From the NCBI GenBank assembly GCA_035935465.1, contig DASYXA010000002.1, forward strand, positions 1 to 22,846: DNA of 22,846 nucleotides, read 5' to 3'. The notes under the pieces were generated by a model that ran no database searches, was not told the origin of the DNA, and saw nothing but the letters and a program-made list of their open reading frames with translations. The translations under genes and the position numbers were made by a program. Positions 7,772 through 14,484 of the stretch are shown here, one piece after another (the first letter of the stretch is position 1; each line of letters begins with the position of its first letter). Origin of the DNA: UBA4735 sp035935465 (GTDB lineage: Bacteria; Chloroflexota; Limnocylindria; P2-11E).

Positions 7772-9004
7772 GTGCCTGAGCAGACCGTCCTGGTCTCCAT
7801 CGACGTCGGTACGACGAAGGTCTGCGTGCTCATCGGCGAGGTCTCCCGCGCAGGCGGCATCGACGTCATCGGCTTCGGCCAGGCTCCGTCCGACGGCCTG
7901 CGGAAGGGCGTCGTCATCGACATCGATCGCACGGTCCAGAGCGTCACCAGCGCGGTCGAGGCGGCCGAGCGCCTCTCCGGGTTCACGGTCCGCTCCGCGT
8001 TCGTCGGGATCTCCGGCAACCACATCAGCTCGCAGAACTCCCGCGGCATGGTCGCCGTATCCGGGCATCATCGGGACGTCGGTCGCGAGGACACCCTTCG
8101 CGCCATCGAGGCCGCGCGCGCGGTCTCCATCCCGAACACGCGCGAGATCCTGCACGTCATCCCGCGCGGCTACGTCGTCGACGGCCAGGAAGGCGTGCGC
8201 GACCCGATCGGGATGAGCGCGGTCCGCCTCGAGGTCGAGACGCACATCGTCACCGCGTCGCAGTCCGGCGTGCAGAACCTCACGAAGTGCATCCAGCGCG
8301 CCGGCGTGGAGATCGACGAGCTCGTGCTGGCGCCCCTCGCGACGGCCGAGGCGGTCCTCACCGACGAGGACCGCGAGCTCGGAGTCGCCCTCCTCGACAT
8401 CGGCGGCGACACGACCGACCTCGCGGTCTTCCACGACGGTTCGATCGCCCACGCCGCGACGATCCCGATGGGCGGCAAGTCGATCACGAGCGACCTCGGG
8501 ATCGTCCTCCGGGTCACCCCCGACATCGCCGAGAGCCTCAAGCTGAAGCACGGGAGCGCCCTCCCGGTGGACGTGGATCCCGACGAGGTCGTCCAGATCA
8601 CCTCGATCGGCGAGGAGCTCTCGCACGGCGTCACTCGGCGGACGGTCGCCCAGATCATCGAGGCCCGGCTGAACGAGATCTTCGAGGCCGTCCAGCAGGA
8701 AGTGGCCGCCGCGGGGGCCACGAACCGCCTCCAGTCCGGCCTGGTGCTCACCGGGGGCGGCGCGATGCTCGCCGGGATCAACCGCGCGGCCCGGGACCAG
8801 CTCGGGATGAGCGCCCGCGTCGTGGGCCCCCAGAACCTCGGCGGCCTCACCGACCAGGTCTCGACCCCGCCGTACGCCGCCGCCTCGGGCCTGCTGCTCT
8901 GGGGCGCCAAGAATTGGACCCTGGACGACGACCACCCGGGCTCCCGGTCGCTCGATGGCTTCTCCGGCCGGATCGGGAAGCTGTTCCGCGGACTCTTGCC
9001 CTGA
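7772..9004 (+). CDS. ftsA: FtsA, actin-like membrane tether of the Z ring
   Basis: Cytoplasmic actin-fold ATPase that anchors FtsZ to the membrane and recruits later division proteins. 410 residues from a GTG start, with AGGAG at 7761-7765 six bases upstream. Phosphate-1 motif SIDVGTTKVCVLIGE (about 8-22), the FtsA-specific 1C domain with FVGISGNHI, phosphate-2 LLDIGGDTTDLAVF (about 205-218), and adenosine motif LVLTGGGAMLAGI (about 325). The last residues, GRIGKLFRGLLP, form the short amphipathic membrane-targeting helix after a variable linker. It lies 53 bases after sbp. Confidence 0.97.
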   Translation: MPEQTVLVSIDVGTTKVCVLIGEVSRAGGIDVIGFGQAPSDGLRKGVVIDIDRTVQSVTSAVEAAERLSGFTVRSAFVGISGNHISSQNSRGMVAVSGHHRDVGREDTLRAIEAARAVSIPNTREILHVIPRGYVVDGQEGVRDPIGMSAVRLEVETHIVTASQSGVQNLTKCIQRAGVEIDELVLAPLATAEAVLTDEDRELGVALLDIGGDTTDLAVFHDGSIAHAATIPMGGKSITSDLGIVLRVTPDIAESLKLKHGSALPVDVDPDEVVQITSIGEELSHGVTRRTVAQIIEARLNEIFEAVQQEVAAAGATNRLQSGLVLTGGGAMLAGINRAARDQLGMSARVVGPQNLGGLTDQVSTPPYAAASGLLLWGAKNWTLDDDHPGSRSLDGFSGRIGKLFRGLLP

Positions 9005-9108
9005 CCACCGGGTCGATCTGCCGGCCAGGTGCGGCCCGGGCGGACGGCTGACTCCCGGCGAAACCGCGCGTCGCGCACCGACGACAGGCCGTCACGCTCG
9101 CCTGGGTA

Positions 9109-9142
9109 TTGAGTTGAGGCGTATAGTCGCGACAACTGAATA
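9109..9142 (+). promoter_or_regulatory. Candidate ftsZ promoter region
   Basis: The 207-base ftsA-ftsZ gap is GC-rich except for an AT-richer island here. It contains TATAGT at 9122-9127, a five-of-six match to a -10 box, and two overlapping TTGAG hexamers at 9109 and 9114. These do not lie at normal -35 spacing from TATAGT; TTGAGG 9114-9119 would pair at 17 bases only with the poor TGAATA at 9137. A separate ftsZ promoter is common in dcw clusters, but the exact boxes are uncertain. Confidence 0.4.
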
Positions 9143-9195
9143 CACCCCATGTACGCACTCGGGGGAGGGGCAGCGACATGGAGATCACGCTTCCG

Positions 9196-9202
9196 AAGGA
9201 GG
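9196..9202 (+). promoter_or_regulatory. Strong ribosome binding site deciding the ftsZ start
   Basis: AAGGAGG, nine bases before ATG 9212. It favours that start over the in-frame ATG 9149, which lacks a Shine-Dalgarno and would add 21 basic, low-complexity residues absent from FtsZ proteins. Confidence 0.85.
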
Positions 9203-9211
9203 CTGCCCCTC

Positions 9212-10324
9212 ATGCCGCTACGGTCGGATATCGAGAACTTCGCGCTCATCAAGGTCATCGGCGTCGGCGGTGGTGGATCCAACGCGGTCAATCGGATGAT
9301 CCGCGCCGAGCTCATGGGTGTCGAGTTCATCGCCGTGAACACCGACGCGCAGGCGCTCCTCCTCTCCGACGCACCGCACAAGCTCCGCATCGGCGACAAG
9401 ATCACGAAGGGTCTTGGCGCTGGCGCGGACCCGTCGGTCGGCCGTAAGTCGGCCGAGGACGACAGCGAGAAGCTCTACGAGGCCCTCAAAGAGGCCGACA
9501 TGATCTTCGTCACCGCCGGCATGGGCGGTGGGACGGGGACCGGCGCGGCCCCGGTGATCGCGGAGATCGCGAAGGACATCGGGGCGCTGACCGTCGCGGT
9601 CGTGACGAAGCCGTTCGCGTTCGAAGGCGCGAAGCGCCGGCTCCTCGCGGAGCAGGGGATCCAGGACCTCGTCGACAAGGTCGATACGCTCATCACCATC
9701 CCGAACGACCGGCTGCTCCAGGTCGCGGAGAAGCGCACGACGATGGTCGATGCCTTTCGCATCGTCGACGACGTCCTCCGTCAGGGCGTCCAGGGCATCA
9801 GCGACCTGATCACGGTGCCCGGACTCATCAACCTCGACTTCGCGGACGTGAAGACGATCATGACCAACGCCGGCTCGGCCCTCATGGGCATCGGCCACGG
9901 CAGCGGCGAGACCCGCGCGGCCGACGCCGCACGCCAGGCGATCATGTCGCCGCTCCTCGAGCAGTCCATCGACGGCGCTCGCGGCGTGCTGTTCACGATC
10001 ACCGGCGGCCCCGACCTCACGCTGTTCGAGGTCAACGAGGCGGCCGAGATCATCCATGCGGCGGCCGATCCCGAGGCGAACATCATCTTCGGCTCGGTCA
10101 TCGACGAGCGCATCGGTAACGACGTGAAGATCAGCGTCATCGCCACGGGCTTCGACCCCGCGCGGCCCCTGAAGCGCATCGAGCAGCCGTTGTACAAGCG
10201 GACCGTCGAATCCCGGCCCGCCGAGCGGGAGACCGTCGCCGTCACGAACGGCGCGCCCGCGAAGCCCGAGAAGAAGTACGAGACCGATGACCTCGAGGTG
10301 CCGAGCTTCCTCCGCCGCAAGTAG
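9212..10324 (+). CDS. ftsZ: FtsZ, tubulin-like GTPase of the division ring
   Basis: Polymerising GTPase that builds the cytokinetic ring. 370 residues from ATG 9212. GTP-binding glycine loop GVGGGGSNAV (residues 17-26), tubulin signature GGGTGTG (105-111), synergy-loop catalytic region NLDFADV (207-213). A short linker ends in the conserved C-terminal peptide DDLEVPSFLRRK (359-370), which binds FtsA. Length and all motifs are normal. An overlapping out-of-frame ORF with its own Shine-Dalgarno starts at 9178. The gene is followed by a strong intrinsic terminator, closing the dcw transcription unit. Confidence 0.98.
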   Translation: MPLRSDIENFALIKVIGVGGGGSNAVNRMIRAELMGVEFIAVNTDAQALLLSDAPHKLRIGDKITKGLGAGADPSVGRKSAEDDSEKLYEALKEADMIFVTAGMGGGTGTGAAPVIAEIAKDIGALTVAVVTKPFAFEGAKRRLLAEQGIQDLVDKVDTLITIPNDRLLQVAEKRTTMVDAFRIVDDVLRQGVQGISDLITVPGLINLDFADVKTIMTNAGSALMGIGHGSGETRAADAARQAIMSPLLEQSIDGARGVLFTITGGPDLTLFEVNEAAEIIHAAADPEANIIFGSVIDERIGNDVKISVIATGFDPARPLKRIEQPLYKRTVESRPAERETVAVTNGAPAKPEKKYETDDLEVPSFLRRK

Positions 10325-10329
10325 CGCGC

Positions 10330-10384
10330 GCGTAACGACGGGAGCGAAGCGGCCGGCCTGCGGGCTGGCCGCTTTTCGTTACGC
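10330..10384 (+). terminator. Intrinsic terminator after ftsZ with nested outer arms
   Basis: Inner arms AGCGGCCGGCC (10348-10358) and GGCTGGCCGCT (10363-10373) pair over a TGCG loop with one G-T wobble, followed directly by TTTT (10373-10376). Outer 9-base arms GCGTAACGA (10330-10338) and TCGTTACGC (10376-10384) also pair perfectly, so the whole block could fold as a long interrupted hairpin. It begins within a few bases of the ftsZ stop. Confidence 0.85.
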
Positions 10385-10494
10385 ACGAGCGGTCATCGGA
10401 CCCCCAGGCTGGCACTGCGTCTGCATCGTGGCAGGTCCGAATGCTCGGTGACGCGGCCGCGTCCAGACCGGCCGCCGACCCGCGGGGGAGACAC

Positions 10495-11148
10495 ATGGAC
10501 AGACCGATGGATCGGCCGGTGGCCGTGCGGCGGACGTACTGGAACGACGCGTGGTCCGGGTGGCACCTCGACTGGGGCGCCGTCTGGGTCGGTGCCCTCG
10601 CGATGCTGATCGCCGCGGTGCTCTTCAGCTTCATCTCCGTCGCCGTCGGCGCGCAGAAGGCCGTCGACGCGCGGGTCCTCAAGTGGGCGGATGTGCCCGC
10701 GGCGACCGTCATCTTCAGCGTGCTCGGGGCGTTCCTCGCCAGCGCCCTCGGTGCCTGGGTGGCCGCGCGCATGAGCGGCGCGCGCCTCGCCGAGCCCGCG
10801 ATCCTCCACGGCGTGGCGGCCTGGCTCGTCGTCATGACCATGGTCATGTTCCTCGCTGCGCTCGCGAGCAACGCGAACAGCCTCGCCGGCGGATACCTCG
10901 GGAACATGACCCCGCCCGGCGCGCCGGCGCCGGCGAGCGGTCCGGTCGACCCGAACGCCGCGATCGCGATCCGCAACGCCGCGGTCGGGAGCGTTCTCGG
11001 CATGCTCATCGGGCTCATGGGCGCCGTCATCGGTGCCTGGATCGGGTCCGGCGACAAGCTCGACATCTGGAACACCGCGACGCGCGGGCACTACCGCCGC
11101 GCCGATCGCTGGACCGCTGCCGGCGACATCCGCCGGACGACCATCTAA
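10495..11148 (+). CDS. Four-TM membrane protein of unknown function
   Basis: 217 residues from ATG 10495, preceded by GGGGGAG at 10484-10490. ATG 10441 in the same frame has no Shine-Dalgarno and adds a hydrophilic stretch; ATG 10507 is another option. After a basic N-terminus (MDRPMDRPVAVRRTYW) come four hydrophobic segments: about 25-50, 65-90, 103-124 and 165-188. The GAxWAGA-like first helix recalls small membrane proteins of the YrzE/PhnA-like kind, but I cannot assign a family. A Pro/Ala/Gly loop (about 140-155) precedes helix 4. The gene is followed 12 bases later by a microprotein gene and is probably cotranscribed with it. Confidence 0.8.
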   Translation: MDRPMDRPVAVRRTYWNDAWSGWHLDWGAVWVGALAMLIAAVLFSFISVAVGAQKAVDARVLKWADVPAATVIFSVLGAFLASALGAWVAARMSGARLAEPAILHGVAAWLVVMTMVMFLAALASNANSLAGGYLGNMTPPGAPAPASGPVDPNAAIAIRNAAVGSVLGMLIGLMGAVIGAWIGSGDKLDIWNTATRGHYRRADRWTAAGDIRRTTI

Positions 11149-11160
11149 GGAGAGAGAACG

Positions 11161-11241
11161 ATGATCCTCATTCTGCTGTGGCTGCTCGGTGCCCCGCTGG
11201 CGCTGATCATCCTGTTGTTCCTTCTTGGCATCGGCCATTAG
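11161..11241 (+). CDS. 26-residue hydrophobic microprotein
   Basis: ATG 11161 follows AAGGAGAG (11147-11154) at six bases, one of the best ribosome binding sites in the window, and the ORF ends at TAG 11239-11241. The peptide begins MILILLWLLGAPLALIILLF and ends LGIGH, so it is almost entirely one transmembrane helix with a single proline. It directly follows the four-TM protein and may be its partner subunit or regulator; that is inference from position. No family assigned. Confidence 0.6.
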   Translation: MILILLWLLGAPLALIILLFLLGIGH

Positions 11242-11272
11242 CTGGATCCGTCGCGCGCCCATCTGAACGGCA

Positions 11273-11289
11273 GCGCTGCCTGGCAGCGC
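11273..11289 (+). terminator. Possible hairpin terminator without T tract
   Basis: GCGCTGCC (11273-11280) and GGCAGCGC (11282-11289) are perfectly complementary about 30 bases after the microprotein stop. The overlapping 12-mer GGCAGCGCTGCC (11269-11280) is also a palindrome. No T run follows, so termination strength is doubtful. Confidence 0.35.
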
Positions 11290-11354
11290 GGCCGGGAACG
11301 ACGGGTCGGCTCGGACCAAGCCCTCGCCGCCAAGTAATCTGGCTGGCTACAACC

Positions 11355-11388
11355 GGAAGACCGCCACTAGATTTAGTGGCGGTCTTCC
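11355..11388 (+). promoter_or_regulatory. Perfect palindrome containing an NrdR-box-like operator upstream of nrdR
   Basis: Two 15-base arms (11355-11369 and 11374-11388) are perfect inverted repeats around a GATT centre. The middle 16 bases, CCACTAGATTTAGTGG (11364-11379), match the published NrdR-box consensus acaCwAtATaTwGtgt at 13 positions. The box ends 23 bases before the nrdR start and would overlap the -35 region if TATCTT at 11391 is the -10. Autoregulation by NrdR is inferred. NrdR boxes usually come in pairs, and I see no clear second box. The extended arms could also form a strong RNA hairpin if transcribed from upstream. Confidence 0.65.
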
Positions 11389-11390
11389 CA

Positions 11391-11396
11391 TATCTT
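11391..11396 (+). promoter_or_regulatory. Candidate -10 box of nrdR, implying a leaderless transcript
   Basis: TATCTT matches four of six -10 positions and is the AT-richest spot before nrdR. GTG 11403 begins six bases after it, so a transcript starting at normal distance would begin at or next to the start codon. No Shine-Dalgarno is present before nrdR. Confidence 0.35.
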
Positions 11397-11402
11397 GTGG
11401 AC

Positions 11403-11945
11403 GTGCGCTGTCCCAGCTGCGGCAACCCGGACACCCGCGTGGTCGACTCCCGCGAGGCGGAGGATGGGGCGTCGATCCGCCGCCGCCGGGCGTGCGACCG
11501 CTGCGAGGAGCGATTCACCACGTTCGAGCGCAGCGAATCGGCGCGGATCCAGGTCCTCAAGCGCGACGGGTCCCGCCAGGAGTTCGACCGCCGCAAGCTC
11601 GCCAGCGCGATCGAGAAGGCCGCCTCGAAGAGCCTCTCGCCCGAGAAGCTCGGCGCGCTCATCGACGACATCGAGGCGACGCTGAAGCAGAGCGGCGCGT
11701 CCGAGGTCGGCTCGCGACGGATCGGCGAGATGGTGCTCGAGCGGCTGGCCGACGTGGACCCGATGAGCTACATCCGGTTCCGCATCGTGTACGCGAAGCT
11801 CGACGACCTCACCGCGCTCCGGGACGAGCTCGCGGCGCTCGACCGCCGGCGCGAGGTCTCGCGTGACCGCAAGGTCGCCGAGCAGACCGAGCTCCCGATC
11901 GAGGTCGTCCCGGTCCCCGCCGCCGGACGCAAGCGCCGGCGCTGA
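11403..11945 (+). CDS. nrdR: NrdR, transcriptional repressor of ribonucleotide reductase genes
   Basis: ATP/dATP-sensing repressor binding NrdR boxes at nrd promoters. 180 residues from GTG 11403, giving MRCPSCGNPDTRVVDSR, the standard NrdR N-terminus; GTG 11397 would add two residues. Zinc ribbon cysteines C3, C6, C31, C34. ATP-cone domain about 48-138 (VLKRDGSRQEFDRRKLASAI through DPMSYIRFRIVYAKLDD). The C-terminal 30-40 residues are charged and variable. Upstream lies an NrdR-box-like palindrome. It overlaps the next gene at CTGA and heads an apparent nucleotide-metabolism operon with dcd. Confidence 0.96.
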   Translation: MRCPSCGNPDTRVVDSREAEDGASIRRRRACDRCEERFTTFERSESARIQVLKRDGSRQEFDRRKLASAIEKAASKSLSPEKLGALIDDIEATLKQSGASEVGSRRIGEMVLERLADVDPMSYIRFRIVYAKLDDLTALRDELAALDRRREVSRDRKVAEQTELPIEVVPVPAAGRKRRR

Positions 11946-12601
11946 GCGAGCCTCCGTTCCAGCTCGTCTGCTGGGACCTCGACGGCACCCTGACCGACAC
12001 CGTCCGCTTCGTCGTCGACACCGCGAACACCGTGATCACCCGTCGCGGTGGCACGCCGCTCGGCTTCGACGTCGTCGGCGGCATGACCGGCCTCCCGCTG
12101 GAGGCGATCTTCCGCCTGGCCTGGCCCGACCTCACCGCTGCGGACGCGCTCGCGTGCCGCGCGGAGTACCGCGCGCTCTACGACGAGGTCGTCATCCCCG
12201 CGACGCGGCTGTTCGAGGGCGCGCGCGAGACGCTGCGCGCCATCCATGCCGCCGGGCTGCTGCAGGCGACGGTGACCGGCAAGCGCGCCGCGGACTGCGA
12301 GCGCATCCTGCGTGGCCTCGACATCGCGGCGGAGCTCGACCTGTATCTGGGCGGCGATTCGGTCCCGCCCGACCGGCACAAGCCCGCGCCGGATCTCGCG
12401 CTGCTCGCGATGGAGCGGCTCGGGGTCCTGCCGGGGCGCACGGTGGTCGTCGGCGACACGCGGACCGACATGCGCATGGGCCGCGCGGCCGGCGCGCGGA
12501 CGATCCAGGTGCTCTGGGGCTACGAGCGGGAGCCGGTGCCCGAGGCCGACGAGGCCGTCGCGACATGGGGGGCGCTCCGCGCTCGTATCCTCAGCGGCTG
12601 A
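11942..12601 (+). CDS. HAD-superfamily phosphatase (PGP/Gph-like), apparent CTG start
   Basis: 219 residues. HAD motif I is DLDGTLTD with nucleophile and acid aspartates near residues 12 and 14, motif II T in ATVTGKR, motif III lysine in DRHKPAPD, and motif IV GDTRTDM; a helical cap lies between I and II. The first ATG/GTG/TTG in frame is GTG 12032, beyond motif I, and the frame upstream has none until a stop at 11864-11866. The natural start is CTG 11942, which overlaps the nrdR TGA as CTGA, mirroring the ATGA/GTGA couplings elsewhere. Substrate unknown; phosphoglycolate or a nucleotide monophosphate would fit, the latter from context. It ends in TGATG with dcd. Confidence 0.85.
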   Translation: MSEPPFQLVCWDLDGTLTDTVRFVVDTANTVITRRGGTPLGFDVVGGMTGLPLEAIFRLAWPDLTAADALACRAEYRALYDEVVIPATRLFEGARETLRAIHAAGLLQATVTGKRAADCERILRGLDIAAELDLYLGGDSVPPDRHKPAPDLALLAMERLGVLPGRTVVVGDTRTDMRMGRAAGARTIQVLWGYEREPVPEADEAVATWGALRARILSG

Positions 12602-14196
12602 TGGTCCTCTCCGACCGTGACATCCGCGCCGAGATCGAGCGCGGCCGCATCGGCATCGATCCATTCGACCCGCGGTGCATCCAGCCGGCGAGCCTCGACA
12701 TCCGGCTGGACCACCGGTTCCGCGTCTTCCGCTCGAGCCACCATCCGTACATCGACCTTGCGCGCCCGCTCGACGACGTCACGGAGCTCGTCGAGGTGGG
12801 GGACTCGCCGTTCATCCTCCACCCGAACGAATTCGTCCTCGGCTCGACCCGCGAGCGGATCCGGCTGCCCGACGATCTCGTTTCCCGAGTGGAGGGGAAG
12901 GCGCTTGCCATCGACACCCAGATACCCACACCTCTCGGCTGGAGGCTCCTTGGCGAGATCTCGCGCGGAGACACGGTCTTCGATGAGATGGGGCAGCCGA
13001 CGCTTACGGTCGCAGCTTCTCCTGTGATGCTCGATCGGCCGTGCCGCGAGGTCATCTTCTCCGATGGGACGACCGTTGTCACCGACATCGATCACCAGTG
13101 GCTGACGACGACGACGCAGGGCCGAGGGCGTGCCGGTCGAAGGCCCGGCGTCGTAACGACCGGTCAGATCGGCCGGACGCTGCGCGCCGGGAAAGAGCGC
13201 AATCATCACGTGCTGCTCGGCCGTCCAGTCTGGTACCCGACACGCGATCTTCCGATCGATCCGTACGTCCTCGGCGTGTGGCTTGGCGATGGGACCACTA
13301 CCAAGGCTGAGGTGACCTGTGCGGACCCCGAGATCTTGGACGAGCTTGCGGCAGCCGGTGAACACGTCACTGCCGCACGGACTCGCCCGATCCAGTACCG
13401 CATCGGGGGGACTGGACATTCGCGAAACGCGGAAACGGGACAATTCGAGAGGAATGCCTCGCTCTCCAGCAGACTGCGAAACCTCGGCCTGCTCGGGAAC
13501 AAGCACATCCCTGTCGAGTATCTCCGCGCGTCGATCGAACAACGCGGCGCGCTGCTCGAGGGCCTTATGGACACGGATGGCTACGTGGATTGCATCGGTC
13601 GCTGCGATTTGACGACGATCCGCGAGAAGCTGGCGACCGAATACTGCGAACTCGTCGCGAGCCTCGGGTTCCGTCCGACGCTCGCGCGGAAGCGTGCCGT
13701 CCTGAACGGCGTCGACTGCGGCCCGAAGTTCGAGGTGCAATTCACGCCCGATCGGCCCGTGTTCCGGCTTCCGCGGAAGCGCGCGCGCCAAAAGACCGGC
13801 GGCATCTTCCACCGCTTTCGGGCGATCGTCGACGTCCGCGAGGTCGCGACCGTTCCTGTCCGTTGCATCGAGGTCGCGGCGCCCAGCGGCCTGTTCCTCG
13901 CGACGCGATCGTTTATCCCGACGCACAACAGCAGTCTCGGCCGGCTCGGGCTGCTCATCCACTCGACCGCGGGGTTCATCGATCCGGCGTGGGACGGCCA
14001 CATCACGCTCGAGCTCTCGAACGTGAACAACCTGCCGATCACGCTCTACCCGGGCATGCGCATCGGCCAGCTGTCGTTCTTCCGGCTGTCGTCCCCGGCC
14101 GAGCGCCCGTACGGCTCGCCCGAGCTCGGCTCGAGCTACCAGGGGCAGTCGGGCCCGACGCCGTCGCGCTACCGCCTGGACCTGCCGGACCGCTAG
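12601..14196 (+). CDS. dcd: dCTP deaminase (Dcd, possibly bifunctional Dcd-Dut) precursor with intein
   Basis: 531-residue precursor; removing residues 101-443 leaves a normal 188-residue Dcd, which converts dCTP to dUTP for dTTP synthesis. N-extein (1-100): MVLSDRDIRAEI through LVSRVEGK. C-extein: SSLGRLGLLIHSTAGFIDP, ITLELSN, and GSSYQGQSGPTPSRY. In mature numbering the catalytic residues are S101, R105 and E128, aligning with E. coli S111, R115 and E138. The C-extein closely resembles the M. tuberculosis enzyme, which both deaminates dCTP and hydrolyses dUTP, so direct dUMP production is plausible but unproven. The ATG start overlaps the HAD stop by one base. Confidence 0.95.
   Translation: MVLSDRDIRAEIERGRIGIDPFDPRCIQPASLDIRLDHRFRVFRSSHHPYIDLARPLDDVTELVEVGDSPFILHPNEFVLGSTRERIRLPDDLVSRVEGKALAIDTQIPTPLGWRLLGEISRGDTVFDEMGQPTLTVAASPVMLDRPCREVIFSDGTTVVTDIDHQWLTTTTQGRGRAGRRPGVVTTGQIGRTLRAGKERNHHVLLGRPVWYPTRDLPIDPYVLGVWLGDGTTTKAEVTCADPEILDELAAAGEHVTAARTRPIQYRIGGTGHSRNAETGQFERNASLSSRLRNLGLLGNKHIPVEYLRASIEQRGALLEGLMDTDGYVDCIGRCDLTTIREKLATEYCELVASLGFRPTLARKRAVLNGVDCGPKFEVQFTPDRPVFRLPRKRARQKTGGIFHRFRAIVDVREVATVPVRCIEVAAPSGLFLATRSFIPTHNSSLGRLGLLIHSTAGFIDPAWDGHITLELSNVNNLPITLYPGMRIGQLSFFRLSSPAERPYGSPELGSSYQGQSGPTPSRYRLDLPDR
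12901..13929 (+). mobile_element. Class 3 (WCT) intein with LAGLIDADG homing endonuclease in dcd
   Basis: 343-residue in-frame insertion between the EGK and SSLGR of Dcd. Block A starts ALAIDTQIPTPLGW, with Ala rather than Cys/Ser at position 1. Block B TDIDHQW has H65 and W67 (position B:12). Block F VRCIEV carries C322 (F:4), and the end FIPTHN carries T341, H342, N343 and is followed by Ser+1. Ala1 with W, C, T and Ser+1 is the class 3 signature, where C322 starts splicing through a branched intermediate. The middle has two LAGLIDADG motifs, VLGVWLGDG (123-131) and LLEGLMDTDG (218-227), with acidic residues intact. Codons such as ATA, CTT, CCT and TCT are commoner than in the exteins, suggesting transfer. 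No frameshift seen. Confidence 0.93.
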
Positions 14197-14199
14197 CCG

Positions 14200-14484
14200 A
14201 TGTGCGCCGGGTGCCTCCTCGTCGTGTATCTCCAGGCGTTCATCAACGTCCTGTACCTCGGCCTGACGATCGTGATCTTCGGCCGGGTGCTGCTGTCGTG
14301 GATCCCGACGCGGCTGCCGTGGGGCCTGAACGATTTCATCTTCTCGGTGACCGAGCCGATCCTCGCGCCGATCCGCCGCGCTCTTCCGGCGGCGGCGGGC
14401 ATGGACTTCTCGCCGCTCGTCGCGCTCATCCTGCTGCAGCTCGCCGAGCGGCTGCTCCTCGGGATCCTCCCGCCCGCGCTGTGA
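14200..14484 (+). CDS. yggT: YggT-family membrane protein
   Basis: 94 residues with two hydrophobic segments (about 6-28 and 66-90) separated by the YggT core: LLSWIPTRLPWGLNDFIFSV followed by TEPILAPIRRALP. ATG 14200 lies four bases after the dcd stop, so it is in the same operon. YggT proteins are often encoded next to ftsZ/sepF and a DUF167 gene, as the next gene is here; the role is unclear, with suggested links to osmotic tolerance and division. It ends in a GTGA overlap with the DUF167 gene. Confidence 0.9.
   Translation: MCAGCLLVVYLQAFINVLYLGLTIVIFGRVLLSWIPTRLPWGLNDFIFSVTEPILAPIRRALPAAAGMDFSPLVALILLQLAERLLLGILPPAL

Noticed and set aside
9149..9211. ftsZ starting at ATG 9149
   Set aside because: No Shine-Dalgarno, and the added 21 residues are unlike FtsZ N-termini; ATG 9212 has AAGGAGG at nine bases.
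12901..13929. Reading the dcd insertion as a separate endonuclease gene or a pseudogene break
   Set aside because: The frame is continuous with both Dcd halves, the insert has complete splicing blocks A, B, F and G, and the exteins join to a normal Dcd.
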